Shown here: positions 32,692 through 41,409 of the stretch, one piece after another | Layout: each line of letters opens with the position of its first letter | Position numbering within the stretch: the stretch's first letter is position 1 | Source of the DNA: an uncultured Paracoccaceae bacterium | Lineage (GTDB): Bacteria; Pseudomonadota; Alphaproteobacteria; Rhodobacterales; Rhodobacteraceae | Reading direction: 5' to 3' | NCBI GenBank assembly: GCA_937883775.1 | Contig: CAKZXZ010000164.1 | Coordinates: 1-54,207, forward strand | Length of the DNA: 54,207 bases | The notes under the pieces: generated by a model | Databases searched by the model: none | What the model was told of the DNA's origin: nothing | The model's input: the letters and a program-made list of their open reading frames with translations, nothing else | Position numbers and translations under genes: made by a program

Positions 32692-33239
32692 GGCAAGATC
32701 CCTTTTAAAACCATCGGTAAACCGGCCATGACCACGACTGCCAAATCGGCCTCCGCTGCGATTTTCTGGTTCAGCCGCCCCTGTGCTTCCCGAAAGGTCC
32801 GCGACATTGCGTTGTCGGGCACGATGCCCTGACCGACCTCGTTTGAGACGATGATAATACGTTGCGGAGCGGTGGCTAGTTCAGCAACGAATTCATTCGA
32901 AACGGCGTCAAGATCAGCCTCTGCCAGCAATTGGTTCGTTAACCAAAGCGTCGCGCAATCGACTAAAATTGTGTCGACATCGTTCATCTTTGCGAGTGCC
33001 GCAGCAATATCAAGCGGCTCTTCCACTGTCAGCCAACCTTCGCCACGCATTGCTTGATGGCGTGCCACCTTTGCCTTCATTTCGGCGTCCCAGACCTGGG
33101 CCGTCGCGATATAGCCCCGCGTGCCGCCGTCTTGAACGACAAGCTGTTCTGCGAAACTGGACTTGCCGCTCGCTGATCCTCCCAAAACGAAAGACAAGGC
33201 CGGCAGTCGATTTTTTTCGTCCCGTTGTGATCCAACCAC
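32688..33239 (-). CDS. cobU: Adenosylcobinamide kinase/adenosylcobinamide-phosphate guanylyltransferase
   Basis: Phosphorylates adenosylcobinamide and transfers GMP to it in the nucleotide-loop assembly of B12. The P-loop is LGGSASGKSSFAE, the family lysine/arginine stretch RHQAMRGEGWLTVEEP follows, and the GTP-site strand IIIVSNEVGQGIVPD is clear. The start is uncertain: the GTG at 33239 is given; a TTG at 33197 or upstream TTGs are possible, none with a good ribosome site. Typical CobU/CobP proteins begin 6-10 residues before the P-loop, which favours a shorter form. It is divergent from rpoH and supplies the B12 used by Ecm (inference). Confidence 0.82.
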   Translation of the reverse strand: MVGSQRDEKNRLPALSFVLGGSASGKSSFAEQLVVQDGGTRGYIATAQVWDAEMKAKVARHQAMRGEGWLTVEEPLDIAAALAKMNDVDTILVDCATLWLTNQLLAEADLDAVSNEFVAELATAPQRIIIVSNEVGQGIVPDNAMSRTFREAQGRLNQKIAAEADLAVVVMAGLPMVLKGILP

Positions 33240-33255
33240 TTTGTCGCACCGTATC
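33228..33255 (+). promoter_or_regulatory. RpoE-like promoter element upstream of rpoH
   Basis: TGATCC (33228-33233), then 18 bases, then TATC (33252-33255). RpoE promoters of Rhodobacter-type bacteria carry TGATCC with about 18 bases to a TA-containing -10 element, and rpoHII is a known RpoE target. The -35 match is perfect; the -10 matches only partly. Transcription would start near 33262, about 40 bases before the rpoH ATG. Confidence 0.45.
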
Positions 33256-33302
33256 CCTATCAAACGCCACAAAGTGTGGCAGCCAAAACCGGGGGTTTAG
33301 AC

Positions 33303-34181
33303 ATGGCACTTGATGGTTACTCAGATCAATCCCTTTCCCGCCGCGCAATGCGCGCTGAACTGCTTGACGCCGAAACTGAACTTAGGTTGGCCTATGCTTG
33401 GCGCGACGAGCGCGACGAGGCCGCCCTGCACCGTTTGGTGACAGCTTACATGCGTCTGGCGATCTCGATGGCATCGAAATTTAAGCGCTATGGCGCGCCG
33501 ATGAACGACCTGATCCAGGAAGCGGGTTTGGGCCTTATGAAGGCCGCAGACAAGTTTGACCCGGATCGTGGTGTTCGGTTTTCGACATACGCCGTTTGGT
33601 GGATCAAAGCGTCTATTCAAGACTACGTAATGCGCAATTGGTCGATGGTGCGCACCGGCTCAACGTCATCGCAAAAGTCGCTATTCTTCAACATGCGCCG
33701 CGTTCAAGCCCGGCTTGAGCGGGAAGCGGCAGCCGTTGGTGAGCGTCTTGATAAGCACCAGATGCGCCAGATGATCGCGACCGAGGTTGGCGTTCCGTTG
33801 CACGACGTCGAGATGATGGAAGGTCGTCTTGCGGGTTCTGATTATTCGCTCAACGCGACGCAATCTACCGAGGACGAAGGTCGCGAGTGGATTGACGCGC
33901 TTGAAGATGACAGCCCACAAAGTTCGGCCATTGTCGAAGACAATCACGACAATGACACCCTGCGCGATTGGCTTTTGACAGCGCTGTCCGGACTGAACGA
34001 GCGTGAGCGTTTTATTGTCCGCGAGCGGAAGCTTCGTGATGATGCGCGCACCCTCGAAAGCCTTGGCAATGAGTTGGGTCTGTCTAAAGAGCGTGTTCGC
34101 CAGCTTGAGGCTGCCGCTTTTGGCAAGATGCGCAAAAGCCTTGAAGGGCAGTCCAAAGAAGTCTTTGAATTCTTTAACTAA
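33303..34181 (+). CDS. rpoH: RNA polymerase heat-shock-type sigma factor, RpoHII-like
   Basis: A 292-residue sigma-32 family protein. Region 2 shows NDLIQEAGLGLMKAADKFD and STYAVWWIKASIQDYV; the RpoH-box region is SSQKSLFFNMRR (122-133); region 4 is LSKERVRQLEAAAFGKM. The N-terminus MALDGYSDQSLSRRAMRAEL matches the second RpoH type (RpoHII) of Rhodobacterales better than RpoHI, from memory of the family. RpoHII directs part of the singlet-oxygen and stress response. I chose the ATG at 33303, preceded by a GGGGG stretch. Confidence 0.85.
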   Translation: MALDGYSDQSLSRRAMRAELLDAETELRLAYAWRDERDEAALHRLVTAYMRLAISMASKFKRYGAPMNDLIQEAGLGLMKAADKFDPDRGVRFSTYAVWWIKASIQDYVMRNWSMVRTGSTSSQKSLFFNMRRVQARLEREAAAVGERLDKHQMRQMIATEVGVPLHDVEMMEGRLAGSDYSLNATQSTEDEGREWIDALEDDSPQSSAIVEDNHDNDTLRDWLLTALSGLNERERFIVRERKLRDDARTLESLGNELGLSKERVRQLEAAAFGKMRKSLEGQSKEVFEFFN

Positions 34182-34187
34182 AACTCT

Positions 34188-34218
34188 GGATGCGACAGTG
34201 GTTCACGCTGTCGCATCC
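34188..34218 (+). terminator. Strong hairpin after rpoH
   Basis: GGATGCGACAG and CTGTCGCATCC form a perfect 11-bp stem around a 9-base loop, 7 bases after the rpoH stop. No T tract follows. It may terminate with Rho or protect the mRNA end, or may be the end of a heat- or stress-controlled transcript. Confidence 0.6.
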
Positions 34219-34291
34219 TGCCAATAGCCTTGCCACCAGCCCCCCTCTTGCCTAGAGCTTGGGGCACTGAACACGGCAAAAGGCACTGCAC

Positions 34292-35485
34292 ATGTTGGCG
34301 GGCAAACACGTTCTCTTGATTATTTCCGGCGGAATCGCTGCGTTCAAATCGCTCGATCTCATCCGTCGTTTGCGAGAGCGCGATGTGCAAGTCACGCCTG
34401 TCCTGACCCGCGCCGCAGAACAGTTTGTGACCCCCCTTTCAGTGTCTGCACTGGCGGGTACAAAGGTTTACCGCGATTTGTTCGATCTGACCGACGAGGC
34501 CGAAATGGGCCATATCGAGCTGTCGCGCGCCGCAGATCTGGTCGTTGTGGCGCCTGCCTCTGCTGATCTGATGGCAAAGATGGCGGCGGGTTTGGCGAAT
34601 GATCTGGCTTCCACTTTGCTTCTGGCGACTGACAAACGTGTTCTGATCGCGCCTGCAATGAATGTGAGGATGTGGGATCATCCCGCAACACAGCGCAATC
34701 TGGCCACGCTGCAGGCGGACGGTGTTTTGTCGGTCGGGCCAAATAGTGGCGACATGGCATGCGGTGAATATGGCCCGGGCCGGATGAGTGAACCCCTTGA
34801 AATTGTTGATGGTATCGCAGCCGCTTTGGGCGAGGGATCGTTGCAGGGCAAGCGCATTCTTATCACGTCAGGTCCCACCCACGAGCCGATTGATCCTGTG
34901 CGCTATATCGCCAACCGCTCGTCCGGGGCGCAAGGCACTGCGCTTGCCAACGCGCTGGCCGATTTGGGTGCCGAGGTGCATTTCGTCACCGGGCCTGCAA
35001 GTGCTGCAATGCCACGCGCGGCACAGATTACTCGGGTGGAAACTGCGCGCGCGATGAAAGACGCGGTTATGGCTGCTTTGCCGGCAGATGCGGCGATTTT
35101 TGCAGCGGCCGTGGCCGACTGGCATGTCACAAGCGCGTCAGACAGCAAGATCAAGAAAGAAGGGGATGGCCTGCCAATCCTGTCCTTTGCCGAAAACCCA
35201 GACATTCTGGCGGGTGTCGCGCAGTTGAAAACGGGGCGGCCCAAGCTTGTGATCGGCTTTGCGGCCGAAACAGATGACGTGATTGCCCATGCTACTGCGA
35301 AACGGCTTCGCAAGGGTTGTGATTGGATCGTCGCCAATGACGTGTCGCCAGAGACGGGCATCATGGGCGGGACGGAAAATGATGTGACGCTGATTACCCA
35401 AGACGGTGCCGAGGATTGGCCACGGATGCCCAAATCAGACGTCTCACGCCAGCTTGCAGCGCGCATCGCAGAGGCGCTTGGATGA
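34292..35485 (+). CDS. coaBC: Phosphopantothenoylcysteine decarboxylase/phosphopantothenate-cysteine ligase
   Basis: A 397-residue bifunctional enzyme of CoA synthesis. The N-terminal flavin decarboxylase half has ISGGIAAFKS, the histidine in EMGHIELS, PAMNVRMWDHP and the catalytic-cysteine segment ACGEYGPGRM. The C-terminal ligase half starts ILITSGPTHEPIDPVRYI and contains KIKKEG and NDV. Its stop overlaps the dut start (ATGA). panB and panC, earlier in the same pathway, lie 8 kb further on. Confidence 0.95.
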   Translation: MLAGKHVLLIISGGIAAFKSLDLIRRLRERDVQVTPVLTRAAEQFVTPLSVSALAGTKVYRDLFDLTDEAEMGHIELSRAADLVVVAPASADLMAKMAAGLANDLASTLLLATDKRVLIAPAMNVRMWDHPATQRNLATLQADGVLSVGPNSGDMACGEYGPGRMSEPLEIVDGIAAALGEGSLQGKRILITSGPTHEPIDPVRYIANRSSGAQGTALANALADLGAEVHFVTGPASAAMPRAAQITRVETARAMKDAVMAALPADAAIFAAAVADWHVTSASDSKIKKEGDGLPILSFAENPDILAGVAQLKTGRPKLVIGFAAETDDVIAHATAKRLRKGCDWIVANDVSPETGIMGGTENDVTLITQDGAEDWPRMPKSDVSRQLAARIAEALG

Positions 35486-35949
35486 CGACTCTCTTGCGAT
35501 TTCAATGGCTTGAAGACGCCGATATCCGGCTTGGCTTGCCTTCCTACGAAACGCCGGGTGCCGCCGGCGCTGATTTGCGCGCCAACTTCCCACCTGCTGA
35601 GCGTGAGGAGGGTGTCCATCTGGAACCACAGGGCCGCGCCCTGATCCCAACGGGTTTGAGTTTGGAAATTCCGACCGGGTTTGAGGTTCAGATCCGTCCC
35701 AGATCGGGCCTTGCGTTGAAGCATGGCATTACATTGCCCAACAGCCCGGGCACGATCGACAGTGACTATCGCGGTCCGTTGGGCGTCATTGTGCTGAACG
35801 CCGGCACAGGCCCTTTCCACATTTCGCATGGCATGCGCATTGCGCAAATGGTGGTCGCGCCGGTGGTGCAAGCTAGGTTCGAACTGGCCGGTGGTCTTGC
35901 GGCGTCGGAACGCGGGCAGGGCGGCTTTGGATCGACAGGGACGCATTAA
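35482..35949 (+). CDS. dut: dUTP diphosphatase (dUTPase)
   Basis: A 155-residue trimeric dUTPase that hydrolyses dUTP to dUMP. Conserved motifs: AGADLRA, RPRSGLALKHGI, NSPGTIDSDYRG, GMRIAQMV and the P-loop-like RGQGGFGSTG at the C-terminus. I chose the ATG at 35482 because it overlaps the coaBC stop; a longer in-frame start lies inside coaBC. A coaBC-dut pair is common in bacteria. Confidence 0.95.
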   Translation: MTTLLRFQWLEDADIRLGLPSYETPGAAGADLRANFPPAEREEGVHLEPQGRALIPTGLSLEIPTGFEVQIRPRSGLALKHGITLPNSPGTIDSDYRGPLGVIVLNAGTGPFHISHGMRIAQMVVAPVVQARFELAGGLAASERGQGGFGSTGTH

Positions 35950-35963
35950 GGAATGACAGTCAC

Positions 35964-37007
35964 ATGATCGTGGTTTTCACCATGGCCATCACGCTTTGGG
36001 TGATTGGTCATCTCATGAAAACGCCGCATCAGGCGCGCTGGATCATGATCGGTCTGCTTTATGTGGGCGTCATGATTATTCAGGTCGGTTTGCCCGATGG
36101 TCATCCACTGCGCGAGGCAACAGGATATAGCCCCGTTCTGTGGTTGTTGATCGGCGCGGGTATCGGTGTGGTCTTGCTTTATCGTCGCGGATTGATGGCG
36201 ATCCGGGCCAAAACAAACCCTGTGAAAGCTGATCCGGATCCCGCTCCAGAAGGCACCTTTGCTGCGGTCGAACTAGAGCGCTATGCCCGCCACATTGTTC
36301 TGCGCGAAATCGGCGGCCCTGGCCAAAAGCGCATCAAGAACACACGGGTTCTGGTCGTCGGGGCAGGCGGATTGGGCTCTCCTGCGCTGTTATACCTTGG
36401 GGCGTCAGGGATCGGCATGCTTGGCGTGATTGACGATGATCTGGTCGATAACTCGAACCTGCAACGGCAGGTTATCCACCGCGATGCTGACATCGACACG
36501 CCCAAGGTTTTCAGTGCTGAAGCTGCCATCATGGCGCAAAACCCCTTTGCGAATGTCCGTCCCTATCATCGCCGTTTGACCGAAGACATCGCGCGCGATC
36601 TGATCGAAGACTACGACATTGTCCTTGATGGCTCTGATAACTTCGAGACGCGATACTTGGTAAACCGCATCTGTGTTGAACTGCAAAAACCGTTTATTTC
36701 CGGTGCGTTGAGCCAGTGGGAAGGGCAGATCAGTGTCTTTGACCCTGCCTATAGTGGCCCCTGCTATCAGTGCATTTTCCCGCAAGCTCCGGCCGATGCA
36801 TTGGCGCCCAGCTGTGCCGAAGCGGGTGTGATCGGCCCACTTCCTGGTGTTGTGGGGTCCATGATGGCGGTCGAGGCGCTCAAGCTGGCAGCGGGGGCGG
36901 GCACACCCCTTCGCGGCGAGATGCTGATTTATGATGCGCTTTACGGCGAGACGCGCAAAATCGCGCTGAAAAAGCGCCGCGATTGTCCGGTTTGCAGCGC
37001 TGGCTGA
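35964..37007 (+). CDS. ThiF/MoeB/HesA-family E1-like adenylyltransferase with an N-terminal membrane region
   Basis: A 347-residue protein. Residues 1-80 contain three hydrophobic segments (about 2-18, 25-44, 56-73) not found in ordinary MoeB. From about residue 100 a ThiF domain follows: RYARHIVLREIGGPGQ, the nucleotide-binding VVGAGGLGSP (131-140), SNLQRQVIH, DGSDNFETRY, and zinc pairs CYQC and CPVC. There is no C-terminal rhodanese domain. E1-like enzymes activate the C-terminus of small sulfur-carrier proteins, but no ThiS/MoaD-like gene is adjacent. It lies 14 bases after dut. The membrane anchor is the odd point. Confidence 0.85.
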   Translation: MIVVFTMAITLWVIGHLMKTPHQARWIMIGLLYVGVMIIQVGLPDGHPLREATGYSPVLWLLIGAGIGVVLLYRRGLMAIRAKTNPVKADPDPAPEGTFAAVELERYARHIVLREIGGPGQKRIKNTRVLVVGAGGLGSPALLYLGASGIGMLGVIDDDLVDNSNLQRQVIHRDADIDTPKVFSAEAAIMAQNPFANVRPYHRRLTEDIARDLIEDYDIVLDGSDNFETRYLVNRICVELQKPFISGALSQWEGQISVFDPAYSGPCYQCIFPQAPADALAPSCAEAGVIGPLPGVVGSMMAVEALKLAAGAGTPLRGEMLIYDALYGETRKIALKKRRDCPVCSAG

Positions 37008-37057
37008 ATGGACAGAGGGCCCTTGCGCCCCTACCTATTCAACAAAGGAGATCGCCA

Positions 37058-39085
37058 ATGACCAACCCTCTGCTTGCCGACTGGACCACGCCATTTCAAA
37101 TGCCGCCCTTCGATCAGGTTGAGGATGCGCATTTTGAACCCGCCTTTGACGTTGCGCTTGCGCAGGCCCGGTCCGAAATTGATGCGATTGCGGATCAGGC
37201 TGAAACGCCCAGTTTCGAAAACACCATCGAGGCGCTTGAAAAAGCGGGTAAGAAGCTCGATCAGGTGCTGACGGTTTTCTACACAGTCGCTGGCGTGGAC
37301 AGCAACGACACGCGCGAAGCGTTGATGCGGGCATTTTCGCCGCAACTGGCGGCATTTTCGACCGATGTCACCCTGAACGCAGCCCTTTTCGACCGGATCA
37401 ATGCTCTTTGGGAAACCAAAGACAGCCTTGATCTGACAGCCGAGCAGGCGCGTGTCTTGTACCTTAAACACAGGAATTTCGTGCGTGCGGGGGCCGCACT
37501 TCAAGGTGCGGATCGGGACCGATTGAAAGAGATCAACACGACACTTTCCACGCTTGGTACGCAGTTTTCACAAAATCTGCTAAGCGATGAACGTGGCTGG
37601 TTCATGGCGCTTGATCTGCATGATCTTGATGGCCTGCCCGATTTTCTGCAATCGGCTGCCAAATCAGCGGCCGAGGAAAAAGGCGTCGATGGGTACGTCA
37701 TCACGCTGTCGCGGTCGCTGATTGTGCCGTTCCTGCAATTCTCGTCCCGCCGCGATCTGCGCGCGAAAGCCTATGAGGCCTGGACCTCGCGCGGGGCAAT
37801 GGGGGGCGAGACTGACAATCGCGACCTGACCCGCCAAATGCTTGAACTGCGCCACGAACAGGCCAAGCTGTTGGGCTATGAAAACTACGCCACTTACCGC
37901 CTTGAAACCGAAATGGCCAAGACGCCTGAGCGCGTGCGCGAGTTGCTGATGAACGTCTGGCGCCCAGCCAAAGCGCAGGCCGACGCCGATGCTTGGATCC
38001 TCAAGCAGATGATGCAAAGCGATGGCGTCAACGGAGATCTGGAGCCGTGGGACTGGCGGTATTATTCCGAAAAGCGCCGCAAGCAAGAACATGATCTGGA
38101 TGAGGCCGTTTTGAAGCCGTATCTGCAGCTTGATCGGATGATTGACGCAGCCTTCGATTGTGCGAGCCGTCTGTTTGGTCTTGAGTTCAAATCGGTCGAC
38201 GTCCCGCTTTATAATGCTGAATGCCGCGCTTGGGAGGTCTCCCGCGACGGCGAACATATTGCCATTTTTGTGGGGGACTATTTCGCCCGTAGCGGCAAGC
38301 GTTCTGGTGCTTGGTGTTCCGCGATGCGTGCCCAACAGCGGTTGGAAGGCAATATCAGGCCCATCGTCGTAAATGTGTGTAATTTTGCGAAACCGCCTGA
38401 AAATCAGCCTGCATTACTCTCTTATGATGATGCGCGTACACTCTTTCATGAGTTTGGCCACGCCCTGCACCAAATGCTGAGCGATGTCACCTACGAGATG
38501 GTCAGCGGTACATCCGTCCCACGTGATTTCGTCGAACTGCCCAGCCAGCTTTATGAACACTGGCTCGAAGTGCCCCAGGTTTTGTCGCAATTTGCCACCC
38601 ACGCCGAAACGGGCGAGCCGATGCCGCGAGATATGCTCGAACGGCTGCTTGAAGCGGCCAATTACGACATGGGCTTTCAGACGGTTGAATATGTCGCCTC
38701 TGCCCTCGTTGATCTGGAGTTCCATGATGGTGAGGCTCCGGCCGATACAATGGCCAAACAGGCTGAAATCCTTGACCGTATCGGCATGCCCCCAGCGATC
38801 CGTATGCGCCACGCAACGCCGCACTTTGCGCATGTCTTTTCCGGCGGTGGCTATGCCAGCGCCTATTACAGCTACATGTGGTCCGAGGTGATGGATGCCG
38901 ACGCTTTCGCCGCTTTTGAGGAAGCGGACGGCCCGTTTGATCTGCAAATGGCCCGAAAGCTTGAGGAAAATATCCTTTCGACCGGTGGCTCTAAAGATCC
39001 CGAAGCGCTTTATACGGCGTTCCGTGGGCGCTTGCCGGGCGTTGATGCGTTGCTCAAAGGGCGCGGCCTCGACACGGCTGCCTAA
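37058..39085 (+). CDS. dcp: M3-family zinc oligopeptidase (peptidyl-dipeptidase Dcp type)
   Basis: A 675-residue metallopeptidase that degrades short peptides in the cytosol. The zinc motif is HEFGHALH at 464-471, and the downstream glutamate region (FVELPSQLYEHW) completes the site. The N-terminal FQMPPFDQVEDAHFEPAF and the C-terminal SGGYASAYYSYMWSEV are typical of Dcp/OpdA. A strong AAGGAG precedes the ATG at 37058. Dcp versus oligopeptidase A cannot be decided firmly. Confidence 0.88.
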   Translation: MTNPLLADWTTPFQMPPFDQVEDAHFEPAFDVALAQARSEIDAIADQAETPSFENTIEALEKAGKKLDQVLTVFYTVAGVDSNDTREALMRAFSPQLAAFSTDVTLNAALFDRINALWETKDSLDLTAEQARVLYLKHRNFVRAGAALQGADRDRLKEINTTLSTLGTQFSQNLLSDERGWFMALDLHDLDGLPDFLQSAAKSAAEEKGVDGYVITLSRSLIVPFLQFSSRRDLRAKAYEAWTSRGAMGGETDNRDLTRQMLELRHEQAKLLGYENYATYRLETEMAKTPERVRELLMNVWRPAKAQADADAWILKQMMQSDGVNGDLEPWDWRYYSEKRRKQEHDLDEAVLKPYLQLDRMIDAAFDCASRLFGLEFKSVDVPLYNAECRAWEVSRDGEHIAIFVGDYFARSGKRSGAWCSAMRAQQRLEGNIRPIVVNVCNFAKPPENQPALLSYDDARTLFHEFGHALHQMLSDVTYEMVSGTSVPRDFVELPSQLYEHWLEVPQVLSQFATHAETGEPMPRDMLERLLEAANYDMGFQTVEYVASALVDLEFHDGEAPADTMAKQAEILDRIGMPPAIRMRHATPHFAHVFSGGGYASAYYSYMWSEVMDADAFAAFEEADGPFDLQMARKLEENILSTGGSKDPEALYTAFRGRLPGVDALLKGRGLDTAA

Positions 39086-39103
39086 GGGCCTAGGTCCGTT
39101 GTT

Positions 39104-39808
39104 ATGAACATGCAACGCAATGATCTGACGATCTATGACAAGGTGGCCGCCGATTGGTGGTCGGATGATATCCGCTGGGTGCGCACGTTGAAAAACATGG
39201 TGCCGGGACGGTTGTCATATTTCGACAAGTTCATGGATTGGCAAGGAAAGTCCGTTTTGGATCTGGGCTGCGCAGGGGGCTTCATGGCCGAAGCGTTGGC
39301 AGAGCGTGGCGCGCATGTGACAGGCATCGACCCGGCAGCCGAGGCAATCGCCGCAGCGCAGGCCCATGCGCGACAAGGTAACCACGACATCCGCTACGAT
39401 GTCGGCGTTGGTGAAGCGCTTCCCTATACTGACGCGCAGTTTGATGCAGTTGTTTGCGTTGATGTGCTTGAGCATGTCAGCGACCTGCAAAAGGTTCTGG
39501 ACGAAACCGCACGCGTCCTCAAACCCGGTGGCATGTTCTTGTTTGATACGATCAATCGCAACCCGCTGGCGCGGCTCGCTGTCATCACCATGGCCGAAGA
39601 TGTCTTGGGTTTGCTGCCCAAGGGCACCCATGATCCCGCGATGTTCATCAAACCGGCCGAGTTGAAGGCCGCCCTTGCCAAGTCGGATTTTCAAGTTGGT
39701 GCGTTGACCGGTCTGGGTCCGCGCGGCATCAACAGACGCCTTGATTTTACGTTCGGGCGGCTGCCCGGTACTGCGATTATCTATATGGGAACAGCGCGGA
39801 AGCCTTAA
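39104..39808 (+). CDS. UbiG-like SAM-dependent methyltransferase
   Basis: A 234-residue class I methyltransferase. The SAM-binding motif is VLDLGCAGGFMAEAL, acidic post-I is VTGIDPAAEAI, and CVDVLEHVSD and LKPGGMFLFDTINRN follow. This closely resembles UbiG, which methylates ubiquinone precursors. The N-terminus is shorter and the C-terminus differs from standard UbiG, so it may be a paralogue with another substrate. It ends tail-to-tail with the SH3 protein gene, stops sharing TTAA. Confidence 0.72.
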   Translation: MNMQRNDLTIYDKVAADWWSDDIRWVRTLKNMVPGRLSYFDKFMDWQGKSVLDLGCAGGFMAEALAERGAHVTGIDPAAEAIAAAQAHARQGNHDIRYDVGVGEALPYTDAQFDAVVCVDVLEHVSDLQKVLDETARVLKPGGMFLFDTINRNPLARLAVITMAEDVLGLLPKGTHDPAMFIKPAELKAALAKSDFQVGALTGLGPRGINRRLDFTFGRLPGTAIIYMGTARKP

Positions 39809-40302
39809 TCGCGCAGTTCGTCCTTGGCGACACCCCAAAGTTTGGTTTTATCCGCCCAGCCACGATGCCCTCCGGCACTGACGCGGCACCATGTATCATC
39901 ACACGGGCCCAGCCGCGCAACGACACCCAGCTCAAGCTGGGCCACAACGCTGGCATCCGTATTTGGTTTGCGGCGGATTTGCAGTAAATCCTGATCCACG
40001 ATCACTGTGCGCGTGCCTGATAAAAGCGAATAATGGACCCAACCACCCGCGCCATCGCGATCTTGCACGCGGCGCCAATGGCCGTGTTCAGCGGTAATAC
40101 GCAGCGGCATGTCCCGCCGCTTGAAAACCCAGTCGATCCGGTGGGTCAAAGAGGGGCCGCGCCGCACGTTGCCTTCCGACGCTTTCAACGACACATATCT
40201 TGGGATCGGCAAATTTGTGACCGGCCCACGCTCGGACGCTACTGCTTGTGCTCCGATAAGGCACAGCAGCGTGATAGCCACGCTTTTTCCCAATCTTTTC
40301 AT
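39805..40302 (-). CDS. Exported protein with two bacterial SH3-like domains
   Basis: A 165-residue protein with a signal peptide (about 1-23, ending QAVAS) and two SH3-like modules, one starting VSLKASEGNVRRGPSL and one starting LLQIRRKPNTDASVV. The second holds two cysteines (CDDTWC). Such exported SH3 proteins often bind peptidoglycan stem peptides or envelope enzymes. I chose the ATG at 40302, preceded by GAGCAG. It is divergent from the 2-hydroxyacid dehydrogenase gene. Confidence 0.78.
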   Translation of the reverse strand: MKRLGKSVAITLLCLIGAQAVASERGPVTNLPIPRYVSLKASEGNVRRGPSLTHRIDWVFKRRDMPLRITAEHGHWRRVQDRDGAGGWVHYSLLSGTRTVIVDQDLLQIRRKPNTDASVVAQLELGVVARLGPCDDTWCRVSAGGHRGWADKTKLWGVAKDELRD

Positions 40303-40408
40303 ATCGACTGCTCGTTTATCAGTTTTTTGCACACGCTCTTGTGGCGCGTCTTCAATGCTGCCACTTTGCCATCAAGAGATATTCAAGGAAAGCATCAGGA
40401 GGCGCGCA

Positions 40409-41395
40409 ATGCCCACCAAAAGGCTGAGTGTTGTCGTTACGCGACGGTTGCCCGAAGCCGTCGAGACGCGGATGAAAGAGCTTTTCGACGTTGAATTACG
40501 CGGTGATGACGCGCCTATGAGCAAAGCGGAACTGGCCGAAGCGATGAAGCGCGCTGATGTTCTGGTTCCCACAGTAACCGACACGATTGATGCCGCAGCT
40601 CTCGCAGGTGCAGGGGAGCGTCTTAGGCTGATCGCGAATTATGGGGCCGGGGTCGATCATATCGACGTGGCGACCGCACGGCAGCGGGGCATCTTGGTGT
40701 CCAACACGCCGGGTGTTGTGACCGAAGACACTGCAGATATGACCATGGCGCTGATCCTCAGTGTCACGCGGCGCATTCCTGAAGGGCTTGCGATGATGCA
40801 GACCGGGCGCTGGACGGGTTGGGCGCCGACGGCCTTGCTGGGTGGTCGTGTTGGTGGTCGGCGTTTGGGTATATTGGGCATGGGCCGTATCGGTCAGGCC
40901 GTTGCCCGCCGCGCCAAGGCCTTTGGGATGCAAATCCATTATCACAATCGAAAGCGTCTCCGTCCCGAGATCGAGACCGAGCTGGAGGCGACCTATTGGG
41001 AAAGCCTGGATCAGATGGTGAGCCGGATGGACATTGTCTCAATCAACTGTCCGCACACGCCTTCGACCTTTCATTTGATGAACGCACGGCGCTTGAAACT
41101 CATGAAGCCGTCAGCCGTGATCGTGAACACGTCGCGGGGCGAGGTGATTGATGAGAATGCTTTGACACGGATGCTGCGTGCCGGCGAAATCGCAGGCGCG
41201 GGTCTTGATGTGTACGAACATGGTGTTGATGTAAATCCGCGCTTGCGCGAGTTGGGCAATGTGGTTTTGCTGCCCCATATGGGATCGGCGACACAAGAAG
41301 GCCGGATGGAGATGGGTGAGAAGGTCCTGATTAATATCAAGACCTTCGATGATGGCCACCGTCCACCCGATCAAGTTGTTCCGGCAATGCTTTAG
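40409..41395 (+). CDS. D-2-hydroxyacid dehydrogenase (glyoxylate/hydroxypyruvate reductase type)
   Basis: A 328-residue NAD(P)-dependent dehydrogenase. The cofactor motif is LGMGRIGQAVARR, and the catalytic Arg, Glu and His regions are seen in VNTSRGEVIDENAL, DVYEHGVDV and LLPHMGSAT. It most resembles glyoxylate reductases, which reduce glyoxylate to glycolate; this would fit with C2 metabolism. GGAGG precedes the ATG at 40409; the longer in-frame extension overlaps the divergent SH3 gene and its promoter. Confidence 0.87.
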   Translation: MPTKRLSVVVTRRLPEAVETRMKELFDVELRGDDAPMSKAELAEAMKRADVLVPTVTDTIDAAALAGAGERLRLIANYGAGVDHIDVATARQRGILVSNTPGVVTEDTADMTMALILSVTRRIPEGLAMMQTGRWTGWAPTALLGGRVGGRRLGILGMGRIGQAVARRAKAFGMQIHYHNRKRLRPEIETELEATYWESLDQMVSRMDIVSINCPHTPSTFHLMNARRLKLMKPSAVIVNTSRGEVIDENALTRMLRAGEIAGAGLDVYEHGVDVNPRLRELGNVVLLPHMGSATQEGRMEMGEKVLINIKTFDDGHRPPDQVVPAML

Positions 41396-41409
41396 GCGGC
41401 CCACCCCTG

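Noticed and set aside
33266-33280. GCCACA-AAG-TGTGGC hairpin just before the rpoH start
   Set aside because: Short, and it overlaps the likely RpoE-driven transcription start region. It may be an mRNA 5'-end structure, but nothing more can be supported.
2155-33302. Cobalamin riboswitch upstream of ecm or cobU
   Set aside because: Both upstream regions are short (under 100 bases), too small to hold a riboswitch, and no B12-box-like sequence is visible.
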